Part shown: piece after piece, positions 36,701-44,714 of the stretch
Layout of the letters: every line of letters starts with the position of its first letter
Position numbering within the stretch: the first letter of the stretch is position 1
Assembly: GCF_900104765.1 (NCBI RefSeq)
Contig: NZ_LT629737.1
Coordinates: forward strand, 124,001 to 188,000
Length of the DNA stretch: 64,000 nucleotides
Reading direction: 5' to 3'
Origin: Gillisia sp. Hel1_33_143
GTDB taxonomy: Bacteria > Bacteroidota > Bacteroidia > Flavobacteriales > Flavobacteriaceae
Made by a program: the position numbers and the translations under genes
The notes under the pieces: generated by a model
Database searches by the model: none
What the model was told of the DNA's origin: nothing
The model's input: the letters and a program-made list of their open reading frames with translations, nothing else

Positions 36701-39700
36701 ACAAGTGAAACTGTTTGGTGAAACGCTCATTGAAGCAATTCCACAAGCATCAGAAGATCCGTTATCAACATCTTCAGCAGTAATTGCAACATTTCCAGTA
36801 TCATTTAATTGAACAGTGATATCTTTTGCAACTGCTATTGCAGCAACTTTATCTTCTACTGTTACTATAGCAGTTTCCGTCGAAACATTACCATTTACAT
36901 CGGTTACAACCAACGTCACCGTATTATCACCAACTTCGCTGCACGTTAATGTTTGAGTGCTTTCTAAATTTTCATAACCTACTAAAACATATAGCCTTTT
37001 GTATGTACCGCTGCAAGGATCTCCAAATACTGCATTGGTAGCAGGAATTGTAAAGCTATTTTTTCCTAAGGCATACCCCTCTAGAATAGATTTTGAATTT
37101 GTTGCATTACAAGTTCCAATTTCATAATTCCCAGCAGTACCTGTAGGAGTTCCATAGCTTGCAAATTCTACTGAAGTTACCACCTTATCTTGAGGTAGTG
37201 TGATAGATAAATCTTGACCTTCGTTTACTTCTGCATAAAGAGAGTTATCTCCTCCAAAATTAAGTGAAGAAATTGAGCAATTATCGGTTGAATTATCATC
37301 AATCTGTGAAGGCTCTATCGTTACACTTCCCGTTTCATCTAATTCTACGGTTATGTTTTTTGTAACAGCTTTAGGGCTCTCATTATCTGTAACTATAACA
37401 TCAAAACTATAAGTAGTTTTATTACCACTTGCGTCTGTTGCTTGAAAAGTATTTGTTGTAGCTCCTACCGGAAAAACACTTCCAGAAGCAAGACCAGCAG
37501 TTTGAGTTGCCATGGATACTTCTAAAATATATTTTCTGCTATTTGTAGCAAGCATATCATTCCACTTACCTCCTAAATACAATTCAGCGTAGTCTTCATT
37601 CCCACTATTATTAGGTTCGCCAGCGTACCAATTTGTATAGGTAACAGCTTGCCCATTTTCCCAAACATATTGACCTTCAACCTCTCTATCTGTAAGCCCG
37701 ATCATCACATTATTCACAAGTACAACCTCAGCTAGAAATTGATTTTCAGAAGCATCATTTATTGCTACAACATAACCTCCATTAGATTTTGCATCTAAGA
37801 ATGCACTTTCTGGATTGAACATCGAATTTGATAAATAATAGAACTTTCCGTTATATGATCCTAAAGCTGTGAAATTAGGCTTAACAGGCTGAGGAATCTC
37901 GCAATTATCTAAAGCAGTAATATCATAATCTACTACAGCACCACATATTGCAGTATCAGTATCAACCTCGATTTCTTCAATACTAGTTATCACAGGTGCT
38001 ATATTATCTTCCACTTTTACCGTAGCAAAACAGCTAGATTTAGCTCCATCACTATCTGTGATAGTTAATTCTACTTGTTTTTCCCCAAGATCTGAACAAG
38101 TAAATGTGTCTTTATCCAGAGATAAGGTAAATCCTTCTTTCTCATCGCTAGAACCACCATCTACATCTTCTGCAGTAATAGTTACCTTTCCAGAATCATC
38201 CAATTGAGCTGTAAACGCTTTACAAACTGCTACCGGAGCTTCATTAATATTTTTAACTTTAGTATCTGTAACAGCAATCCCCTCATTTTCAGCTTCGTCG
38301 GTAAGTGTTACTGAAAGCGTAATAGTTCCGTCTTCCAATCTGCTAAGGTCTATTCCAGTAATCTGGTCTGTTGCAGTTGAAATTGTTCCTGAGCCAGAAA
38401 CATCTGCACCTCCATTTTCACTACTAAAAGTATAATTGTAAGTAGTTCCAACTTCAGCAGCTGCAAATGTAAAACTTACCGCTGTTTCGTTAGTGTCATC
38501 TATATCAGCCTGATTTATACTTACCGTATAATCTTTAGGTGCTTCTACATCTTTCACAACAACATCAAAACTACACGTAGATTTGTTTCCTGAAGCATCG
38601 GTTACTTCAAATGTGTTGGTAGTAGTTCCTATAGGAAATTCACTTCCGCTTGAGAGACCAGCAGTTTGAGTTGCCATGGTTACTTCTAAAATATATTGTC
38701 TGATATCTGTTCCAAGCATATCATTCCACTTACCGCCTCCATATAATTCGGTGTAGTCTTCATTTCCACTATTATTAGGTTCGTTAGGATTCCAATTTGT
38801 ATAGGTTAGAGCTTCTCCATTTTCCCAAACAAACTTACCTTCCACCTCTAAATCTGTAAGCCCAATCAATACATTATTTATACTTACAGCATCGTCTAGG
38901 AACTTGTTTTCAGCAGCATTATTAATAGAAACAATATTTCCACTATTTAGATCTGCATGAGTAAACGCATCTCCCGGTAAGAAGCTAGCATTAGATAAAT
39001 AATAAAATTTACCTTCAAACGATCCTAAAGTCGTAAAATCTGCCTTTTCAGGTTGCGGAATTTCACAATTATCTGATACCAGCACGTTATATGTTGCAAC
39101 AGCGCCATCTATACCTGGATCATTATCTAATTCCATATTTCCAGGACAGGTAATTGTTGGAGCAGTTTTATCTTCTACATTAACAACTACATCTATACTT
39201 GAATTGTTACCCTTTTCATCTGTCGCTATATATTGGATGGTATTAGCTCCAATATTTGAACAATCCAAATCTGTCTGGCTCAAACTATAAGTTACCGAAC
39301 CACAATTATCTAAAGCAGTTATATTAAAATCTGATGCAGAAATACTTGCACTTCCATTTTCATCTAACTCAATAGTGATTTCAGTTTTAACTTCTGATTC
39401 TGCTGGTGAAAGATCACCTCTTACCCATACTCTATGGATAGTGCTATTATTAAAATTATTAGGATATCCATCAACTTCCCAACGTATTCCATCTCCTTTA
39501 ATACCCCAATGAGCTTGAGCTTGTCTCCAAAAAGGAAAATTAGTCAGAGCTAAATCACCTTGATCACTATATACGTCGGGTGCATTTGCTGGAATAGTCG
39601 CAGAATGATTTCCAAGCAGTGTATAATTTACGGCATTATTAATACCTGCAAATGAACCTGTTCCTGTTTTTATATAATTTATTGCTGCAGGGTATTTAGA

Positions 39701-40798
39701 AGTAAAATTAACTATACCGCTAGTAGTAAGAGATGTTTGTCCATAAAAACGCACCTCTTCAAAATCTAAAGCTGCTGCTAGAGTATTACCAAAGTGACCC
39801 CAAGTTGAGCTAGCTGCTTCATTATCGCCAAGAGTAGAACTTCCCAATAAAGGTAGGTTTGAATTTCTAACATTTAGGTTTGGATTGGTTCCACCTTCAT
39901 GCACATAATTCAAAATCATTAACCAACCTCCTCCGTCAGTTTCATTATCTAAGACTCCTTGAAAAGTACTATTGTTGAATTTAAAATAATAGGTTCCACT
40001 AGCAACCTTCCCAACCACTTCTGATTGTAAAGTAATAAAAGGATTATCTATAGAACCATCGCCATATAAATTGAAAGCTGGTGGTTCCAAATCAGAAACA
40101 TTTACCTTAAAAGTCTGGGTCGTAGTATAATTATTAGGATATCCTGTATTATCTGTTGCTTTAACTGTAACAATTGTACTCCCAATAGGAAAACTGTATG
40201 AAGCAGGATCAATAGCAGATCCAGAGACTGAATAAATTACACTTGGATCACTATCACAATTATCTGTAATTGTTACATTACTGAATGATCCAGCTGAATA
40301 TGTACAGCTTTTCTGATTTACAGAGACATCAAGATCATTTGCATTTACAATAGGTGCAGACTTATCATAAAAAGTTTGTGTAATAGAGTAACCGTATAAT
40401 CCTGGACATTCTGGAGTCGTTTCTGAAGGTGGTGCTCCTACAAAGCTTATTGTTACGGTTTCATTACATTTACTTGGATAAAAATCATAATATACCCAAT
40501 CGCCATAACCATTAGCACTTCCACATTGAAATCTATTATTTACAGCGCCTTGAACGTCTAGATTGGAAAAATCTGTATTATTATAATATCCAGAAGCTGC
40601 TATATTTTCCTGACCATTACCTTGATCTACTACGATGTAATAACTCATCATAGTATTTGCATTAACATCTCCATGCCAATGTTCTAACCAAAAGCGTATC
40701 GTACCATCATCACGGAGTTCCCAAAATGTTTGTACAGCATGCGCATAACTTGCTAAACTCATTAGCAAGAATGCTGTTAATAGTATTATTCTTTTCAT
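33734..40798 (-). CDS. Giant T9SS-secreted multi-lectin adhesin
   Basis: 2354 residues with a signal peptide at 1-20. An HYR domain lies at about 141-232. A fibrinogen-like/intelectin-like domain occupies about 260-455 (DGGGWLMILNYVHEGG). Two C-type lectin domains (about 587-708 and 985-1096) each carry EPN and WND motifs (EPNNSGNEDY...KWNDML), the mannose-type Ca2+ site. A SUEL/Gal_Lectin domain covers about 1180-1282 (FASYGTPTGTAGNYEIGTC, then DPCSGTYKRLYVLVGY). Nine 80-residue Ig-like repeats fill 1314-2033. Two HYR domains and a further Ig-like domain follow, and the last 80 residues look like a divergent type A T9SS sorting domain (GTLLVRITDQTGKV...KKIIVL). Each of the three lectin domains is inserted inside an Ig-like domain. 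Likely a surface adhesin that binds several glycans. First gene of a unit with the porV-like gene. Confidence 0.88.
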   Translation of the reverse strand: MKRIILLTAFLLMSLASYAHAVQTFWELRDDGTIRFWLEHWHGDVNANTMMSYYIVVDQGNGQENIAASGYYNNTDFSNLDVQGAVNNRFQCGSANGYGDWVYYDFYPSKCNETVTISFVGAPPSETTPECPGLYGYSITQTFYDKSAPIVNANDLDVSVNQKSCTYSAGSFSNVTITDNCDSDPSVIYSVSGSAIDPASYSFPIGSTIVTVKATDNTGYPNNYTTTQTFKVNVSDLEPPAFNLYGDGSIDNPFITLQSEVVGKVASGTYYFKFNNSTFQGVLDNETDGGGWLMILNYVHEGGTNPNLNVRNSNLPLLGSSTLGDNEAASSTWGHFGNTLAAALDFEEVRFYGQTSLTTSGIVNFTSKYPAAINYIKTGTGSFAGINNAVNYTLLGNHSATIPANAPDVYSDQGDLALTNFPFWRQAQAHWGIKGDGIRWEVDGYPNNFNNSTIHRVWVRGDLSPAESEVKTEITIELDENGSASISASDFNITALDNCGSVTYSLSQTDLDCSNIGANTIQYIATDEKGNNSSIDVVVNVEDKTAPTITCPGNMELDNDPGIDGAVATYNVLVSDNCEIPQPEKADFTTLGSFEGKFYYLSNASFLPGDAFTHADLNSGNIVSINNAAENKFLDDAVSINNVLIGLTDLEVEGKFVWENGEALTYTNWNPNEPNNSGNEDYTELYGGGKWNDMLGTDIRQYILEVTMATQTAGLSSGSEFPIGTTTNTFEVTDASGNKSTCSFDVVVKDVEAPKDYTVSINQADIDDTNETAVSFTFAAAEVGTTYNYTFSSENGGADVSGSGTISTATDQITGIDLSRLEDGTITLSVTLTDEAENEGIAVTDTKVKNINEAPVAVCKAFTAQLDDSGKVTITAEDVDGGSSDEKEGFTLSLDKDTFTCSDLGEKQVELTITDSDGAKSSCFATVKVEDNIAPVITSIEEIEVDTDTAICGAVVDYDITALDNCEIPQPVKPNFTALGSYNGKFYYLSNSMFNPESAFLDAKSNGGYVVAINDASENQFLAEVVLVNNVMIGLTDREVEGQYVWENGQAVTYTNWYAGEPNNSGNEDYAELYLGGKWNDMLATNSRKYILEVSMATQTAGLASGSVFPVGATTNTFQATDASGNKTTYSFDVIVTDNESPKAVTKNITVELDETGSVTIEPSQIDDNSTDNCSISSLNFGGDNSLYAEVNEGQDLSITLPQDKVVTSVEFASYGTPTGTAGNYEIGTCNATNSKSILEGYALGKNSFTIPATNAVFGDPCSGTYKRLYVLVGYENLESTQTLTCSEVGDNTVTLVVTDVNGNVSTETAIVTVEDKVAAIAVAKDITVQLNDTGNVAITAEDVDNGSSDACGIASMSVSPNSFTCAEVGENSVTLTVIDKNGNESTTTSTVTVEDKVAALAIAKDITVQLDETGNVAITAADVDNGSSDACGIASMSVSPNSFTCANVGENTVTLTVIDNNGNVATTTSTVTVEDKVAAIAVAKDITVELDETGNVAITAADVENGSSDACGIASMNVSPNSFTCAEVGENTVTLTVIDNNGNVATTTSTVTVEDNVAAIAAAKDITVQLDETGNVAITAADVDNGSSDACGIASMSVSPNSFTCANVGENTVTLTVSDVNGNVAATTSIVTVEDIVAAVAVAKDITVQLDETGNVVITAADVDNGSSDACGIASMRISPNSFTCAEVGENTVTLTVIDNNGNVTTTTSTVIVEDKVAAVAVAKSITLQLDETGKVAITAADVDNGSSDACGIASMSVSPNSFTCAEVGENTVTLTVIDVNGNVATTTSTVTVEDKVAAVAVAKDITVQLDETGKVAITAADVDNGSSDACGIASMSVSPNSFTCAEVGENTVTLTVIDKSGNVATTTSTVTVEDIVAAVAVAKDITVQLDETGKVAITAADVDNGSSDACGIASMSVSPNSFTCAEVGGNTVTLTVIDKNGNESTTTSIVIVEDKFAAIAVAKNITVQLDETGKVAITAADVDNGSSDACGIASMSVSPNSFTCDEVGENTATLTVIDNNGNVATSTSTITVEDKIKPVPSISILEDITAECSVEQADVQVPTAKDNCNGAVKVTNNVTFPITASGLTTITWSFEDASGNVTTQTQKVTIKDETAPVPDAAELSDVVVECSIENIEVPTATDNCSGVITAITNDALSYSDAGEYMILWEFTDASGNTSTQEQWITVKDVTTPEMNTKDITVSMFQNEPVVISPEDIDAGSSDNCSEVTLNLDKDTFNEPGEYLVTLSGTDAAGNIGSATALVTVKRDVPDAKGEMHVVPSILTGTTMTKVIAPLNSQIYGVQILETETNKYKTISGNKQQTMMIDVAPMRGTLLVRITDQTGKVHLKKIIVL
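34700..36859 (-). repeat. Nine exact-length 240-bp tandem repeats (80-residue Ig-like domains)
   Basis: 2160 bp = 9 x 240 bp with no insertion or deletion between copies. The consensus encodes VEDKVAAVAVAKDITVQLDE, then NVAITAADVDNGSSDACGIA, SMSVSPNSFTCAEVGENTVT, LTVIDNNGNVATTTSTVT. Two cysteines per copy (DACGI and FTCAEVG) could form a disulphide. Copies differ mainly at a few variable positions (K/N/I after VED, N/K before V-AIT, K/N/V/S in the D-x-x-GN turn). Because the frame is repeated, long open frames also appear on the opposite strand; these are artefacts. Confidence 0.95.
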
Positions 40799-40862
40799 AT
40801 ATAAATTAATTGATTGTATTAAGTTTTGTAGAATTAAAAACTATTTTGGAAGAAGATTGTAT

Positions 40863-41057
40863 TTATTTAATAATTAATAGATCCTGATCGATTTTACCAT
40901 CTACTTTAGCGAATTGAATATAGCTGTATATTACTTCTATAATTGCATGAAGAACTTTTGTTGTTGAAGATGACAAAAGTATTTTGGCAATGGAAGCCAT
41001 TCCTGTGAGGCATAAGCGGATTAAAGAAATGAATTTTAAAAAGTAGTTTTGTTTCAT
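40863..41057 (-). pseudogene. Possible remnant of a secreted-protein gene (64 codons)
   Basis: Short frame just upstream of the lectin adhesin gene. The first 25 residues (MKQNYFLKFISLIRLCLTGM) look like a flavobacterial signal peptide interrupted by an Arg in the hydrophobic core; what follows (SSTTKVLHAIIEVIYSYIQF) has no recognisable domain and the frame ends after 64 residues. It could be the decayed 5' end of an older surface-protein gene, a small real gene, or chance. Not convincing as a functional gene. Confidence 0.25.
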
Positions 41058-41500
41058 AAAGATTGGATTATATATTCGGTAGTTTTAAAATATTAGTATT
41101 GAGAATGAAAAAAGCCTCTCATGAAAAGAAATCTTTTTCGAGTGGTTCTTTGCTTTATTAGACAAAACAACAGAAAACTTATTATTAATATCCATTGAGA
41201 AATAGGGACAAATTTTTAGATAAAATAAAGCCGAGATAGCCAAGTTATATCTTAGCTAATTTTCCTTTACACCAAGTGAACTGTTAAATTATTTAACGTT
41301 CTATTAAATAGTTGTTAATGAAATCCCAAAGATATCAGAATTAAACTATTAAGAAGAGGGGGAAAACACCCTTATAAATCGACTAAAAACAAAAATAATA
41401 GCTAAAACGCTCATAACTAACATTTTATCTTAAACTAGTTATGATTGAGAAATCGATAAAACGCAGATATAATCGTTAAAACACACGATTAAAAGCAAAA
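41058..41500. other. Gene-poor region between adhesin and era; possible small RNA
   Basis: About 440 bp with no supported protein gene. On the minus strand there is an exact TATCTTTG box (41334 down to 41327) and, about 190 bp further on, an imperfect hairpin (CCACTC...GAGAGG with an inner GAAAAAG/CTTTTC pairing, about 41113-41143) followed by six T. Together these could bound a transcript of roughly 200 nt; no -33 element was found, so support is weak. Confidence 0.25.
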
Positions 41501-41532
41501 AAACCCGATAATCTTCTGATTATCGGGTTTTT
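41501..41532 (-). terminator. Intrinsic terminator of era
   Basis: Perfect 13-bp stem AAACCCGATAATC / GATTATCGGGTTT with a 4-base loop, about 30 bp after the era stop; flanking A and T runs allow function on both strands. Confidence 0.9.
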
Positions 41533-41560
41533 AAATCTATTTTCAAATAGAAATTACAGT

Positions 41561-42442
41561 CTATTTATTATATCCGAAACGTTTTAACTGTTTAGAATCA
41601 TTTCTCCAGTTCTTATTAACTTTTACATATAGCTCTAAATGCACTTGCTTCCCAAAGAATTTTTCCAAGTCTTTTCTTGCTTCTACCCCTACTCTTTTTA
41701 GTGCAGCTCCTTTATGACCGATGATAATCCCTTTTTGGGTCTCACGCTCAACCATAATTATACTTCGCATTCTGATAATCTCAGGATCTTCAAAAAATTC
41801 TTCGGTGTCGATTTCTACAGAATATGGAATTTCTTTTTTATAATGCATTAAGATCTTTTCACGAATGATCTCGTTTACAAAAAATCGTTCTGGCTTGTCT
41901 GTTAAGGTATCTTTTGGATAATATGCAGGAGATTCAGGAATAAGTTCTACTACTCTATTAAATACTTCTGAAACATTGAATCCCTGGAGTGCAGAAATAG
42001 GATAGATCTCTGCATTAGGTACTTTTTCTGTCCAGTATTGAACTTGTGATTCTAGTTGTTCCTGATTAGAAACATCTATCTTATTCAATAATAAAAGCAC
42101 CGGAATTTTAGCATAGATGATCTTATTAAAAAACGCTTCATCTTTAAGAGCTTGTTCTCCAATCTCCACCATATAAACAAGCACATCGGCATCTTCAAAA
42201 GCAGATTTTACAAAATCCATCATAGATTGTTGCAAATCATACGCAGGTTTAATAATACCCGGAGTATCACTTAATATCACTTGAAAATCCTCCCCATTCA
42301 CAATTCCTAAGATTCTGTGACGCGTAGTTTGCGCTTTTGAAGTAATAATAGATAGTCTTTCTCCAACAAAAGCATTCATCAAAGTAGATTTTCCTACGTT
42401 AGGGTTTCCAATAATATTTACAAATCCTGCCTTATGTGCCAT
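41561..42442 (-). CDS. era: GTPase Era
   Basis: 293 residues. Ribosome-assembly GTPase that binds the 3' end of 16S rRNA. N-terminal G domain: G1 GNPNVGKST near residue 12, G3 DTPG near 59, G4 NKID near 120, G5 ISAL near 150. C-terminal KH domain with GHKGAALKRVGVEARKDLEKFFG. Normal length, no odd residues. Promoter TATCTTTG lies at 42465-42458. Confidence 0.97.
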   Translation of the reverse strand: MAHKAGFVNIIGNPNVGKSTLMNAFVGERLSIITSKAQTTRHRILGIVNGEDFQVILSDTPGIIKPAYDLQQSMMDFVKSAFEDADVLVYMVEIGEQALKDEAFFNKIIYAKIPVLLLLNKIDVSNQEQLESQVQYWTEKVPNAEIYPISALQGFNVSEVFNRVVELIPESPAYYPKDTLTDKPERFFVNEIIREKILMHYKKEIPYSVEIDTEEFFEDPEIIRMRSIIMVERETQKGIIIGHKGAALKRVGVEARKDLEKFFGKQVHLELYVKVNKNWRNDSKQLKRFGYNK

Positions 42443-42457
42443 AATAAATCATTTTTG

Positions 42458-42465
42458 CAAAGATA
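42458..42465 (-). promoter_or_regulatory. era: Candidate -7 box (TATCTTTG) of era
   Basis: Exact TAnnTTTG match on the minus strand, 16 bp before the era ATG at 42442. Confidence 0.5.
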
Positions 42466-42669
42466 TTTTATTTAGTATGGGCTTCCTAACTTTTTCTGAT
42501 TTTCTCAAATTGAAAGATGCAGAACTTGATCCAATTGATTTTCATGTATTTGGAGAAGCAATAAGAATGTATCACAATGTTAATCAACAAATTAAACGCT
42601 TGCTTAGTGGTTTCAAAATAAAAATTCTATTTTTGCACGCTCTTATGAAACAGGCAAAGCATTTAATAT

Positions 42670-42702
42670 CATCTCCCATTACCCCACCCTAAATGGGAGA
42701 TG
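42670..42702. repeat. 11-bp inverted repeat upstream of sulP-like gene
   Basis: Perfect inverted repeat CATCTCCCATT / AATGGGAGATG around an 11-base C-rich loop. Its GC content stands out from the AT-rich surroundings. The downstream T content is low, so it is not a classical terminator. It resembles short dispersed palindromes often seen in Bacteroidetes intergenic regions, but only one copy is in this window. A TATTTTTG box lies 35 bp before it (42628-42635). Confidence 0.5.
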
Positions 42703-42780
42703 AAAACTTTTCTTTAATGTAGAGGCATTGCCACTACTCATCTTTTATCACTACACCCCCAATATTTTAATCAGAATTTT

Positions 42781-44319
42781 ATGAAGCAGGTTATCAATTT
42801 ATTTGATTTTTCTCAAAAGGTAAATTATAAGACCGAAGTTTTAGCAGGTTTAACGGTAGCTATGACCATGATCCCTGAGTCCTTATCGTTTGCTATTCTA
42901 GCAGGTTTCCCTCCATTAATGGGATTATATGCGTCTTTTATAGCTGGTTTAGTAACTGCCATTTTTGGAGGTAGACCAGGAATGATCTCTGGTGGAGCCG
43001 GTGCTACAGTTATAGTATTAATCGCCTTGATGAATTCAGACGGACTGGAGTATGTACTTGCCGCAGTGGCTTTAGCTGGAGTATTTCAATTATTAATAGG
43101 AATATTTAAACTAGGTAAATTTATACGGTTAGTTCCGCACCCTGTAATGTTCGGGTTTGTAAATGGACTGGCTATAATCATTTTTATGTCTCAATTAGAG
43201 CAATTTAAAACAGTTGTAAATGGAGATGTTACATGGTTGTCTGGAACTGCACTTTACATTATGGCAGGTTTAGTTGCCTTAACAATTGCTATAGTAGTGT
43301 TATTACCAAAAATTACCAAAGCGGTTCCATCTTCTTTAGTTGCTATTATAGTAGTGTTTGTTTTGGTTTATTTCTTAGGAATTGATACTAAAACGGTAAA
43401 AGATATCGCCTCTGTAAGTGGTGGATTTCCACCTTTTCATATTCCCAACATTCCATTGAACTGGGAAACATTGAAGTTGATAGCTCCGTACTCCATGATA
43501 ATGGCTGCGGTAGGTTTAACTGAAGGCTTATTAACCTTAAACCTGGTTGATGAAATTACTGAAACTAAAGGAAATGGAAATAGAGAATGCATTGCTCAGG
43601 GAGGTTCTAACATTTTAAATGGTTTTTTCTTCGGAATGGGTGGTTGCCCAATGATCGCTCAAACCTTAGTAAACCTATCTGCAGGATCTAGAGCGCGTTT
43701 ATCTGGAATTATCGCATCCCTAACCATACTGGTAATAATCTTATTTGGAGCACCGGTAATAGAAAAATTACCAATGGCTGCTTTGGTGGGAGTAATGATA
43801 ATGGTTGCCATAGGTACTTTTGAGTGGGTAAGTTTAAAGATATTTAACAAGGTTCCTAAAAAGGATATTTTTTTGGTAATTATAGTAGCCGCCATAACTG
43901 TAATCTTACATAACCTGGCATTAGCTGTACTAGTAGGTGTAATACTTTCAGCATTGTTCTTTGCCTGGGAGAGTGCTAAAAGAATTAGAGCTAGAAAATT
44001 TATTGATAAAGATGGTGTGAAACATTACGAAATATACGGACCGTTATTTTTTGCCTCTACTACAAACTTTGCAGAGAAATTTGATGTAGCTGATGATCCA
44101 GATGTAATAATTATAGATTTTAAAGACAGTCGTGTTTCTGATATGTCTGCTATAGAAGCGCTAAATGTATTAACACAACGCTATCAAAAAGTGGGTAAAA
44201 AAGTTCATTTAAGACACCTTAGTAAAGACTGTAGAAGATTACTGAGCAATGCGAATGATATTATAGATGTAAATATCTTAGAAGATCCTACTTACAAAGT
44301 AGTTGTAGATGAAAATTAA
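42781..44319 (+). CDS. SulP family inorganic anion transporter with STAS domain
   Basis: 512 residues. SLC26/SulP fold: about 12-14 membrane helices in residues 15-395, starting KTEVLAGLTVAMTMIPESLSFA and containing GMISGGAGATVIVL and FFFGMGGCPMIAQTLVNL. The STAS domain follows (about 415-510), with DFKDSRVSDMSAIEALNVL. The family imports sulphate, bicarbonate or other anions with H+ or Na+; the substrate cannot be fixed from sequence. No neighbour (for example sulphate assimilation or carbonic anhydrase) narrows it down. Ends with its own terminator. Confidence 0.93.
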   Translation: MKQVINLFDFSQKVNYKTEVLAGLTVAMTMIPESLSFAILAGFPPLMGLYASFIAGLVTAIFGGRPGMISGGAGATVIVLIALMNSDGLEYVLAAVALAGVFQLLIGIFKLGKFIRLVPHPVMFGFVNGLAIIIFMSQLEQFKTVVNGDVTWLSGTALYIMAGLVALTIAIVVLLPKITKAVPSSLVAIIVVFVLVYFLGIDTKTVKDIASVSGGFPPFHIPNIPLNWETLKLIAPYSMIMAAVGLTEGLLTLNLVDEITETKGNGNRECIAQGGSNILNGFFFGMGGCPMIAQTLVNLSAGSRARLSGIIASLTILVIILFGAPVIEKLPMAALVGVMIMVAIGTFEWVSLKIFNKVPKKDIFLVIIVAAITVILHNLALAVLVGVILSALFFAWESAKRIRARKFIDKDGVKHYEIYGPLFFASTTNFAEKFDVADDPDVIIIDFKDSRVSDMSAIEALNVLTQRYQKVGKKVHLRHLSKDCRRLLSNANDIIDVNILEDPTYKVVVDEN

Positions 44320-44325
44320 ATTAGC

Positions 44326-44355
44326 AAGGCCGTTCAATAAAGAATGGCCTTTTTA
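44326..44355 (+). terminator. Intrinsic terminator of the SulP gene
   Basis: 10-bp stem AAGGCCGTTC / GAATGGCCTT with one G-U pair and a 6-base loop, followed by T residues, 6 bp after the stop codon. Confidence 0.85.
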
Positions 44356-44714
44356 ATTACTAGCCTTCAAGCCCCTTAGTCTAACTTTCTTTAAATCTTT
44401 TTTTAAGATATTTCTCAATATATAAATCTTAAGAACTCGAGTCTTTTCTTGTGGGCTTTCTAAATTCTTCAGCTATTAAATTCTCTTTAATTTTATAGAT
44501 TTCTTTTCCAAATAATTGAAATTAGCTATTTGCACAAAGAATTATTGTACACTCTAACCATTGTAACTTAATTCGATCGATCGCGAGCATCAAATTAGAT
44601 TCTTCAAAATTAGTGAATTGTATAGTAGCCCATTTTTTAGACACATCATTATGATAAAGTTGGTACTGATATAATTTTATCTTCTTAAATTTAAACCAAC
44701 TAAGAATTATAGCT
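44356..44714. other. Intergenic region without recognisable content
   Basis: About 360 bp, AT-rich. The only feature noticed is the self-complementary decamer CGATCGATCG at 44574-44583. No ORF, RNA gene or clear TAnnTTTG box with good spacing was found. Confidence 0.4.

Noticed and set aside
34475-36812. Series of long plus-strand open frames across the adhesin repeat region
   Set aside because: They recur with the 240-bp period, are antisense to a well-supported gene and encode no known domain.
34700-36859. Regular repeats that might be taken for a CRISPR or satellite array
   Set aside because: The 240-bp units are in frame and encode Ig-like domains of one protein; there are no short repeats with unique spacers and no cas genes.
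42477-42692. 71-codon plus-strand frame between era and sulP
   Set aside because: It runs over the era upstream region and the palindrome at 42670-42702, has no recognisable features and no promoter at its start.
44574-44583. Palindrome CGATCGATCG
   Set aside because: A single 10-bp self-complementary word in a featureless gap; may be chance or a methylation site, with no further support.
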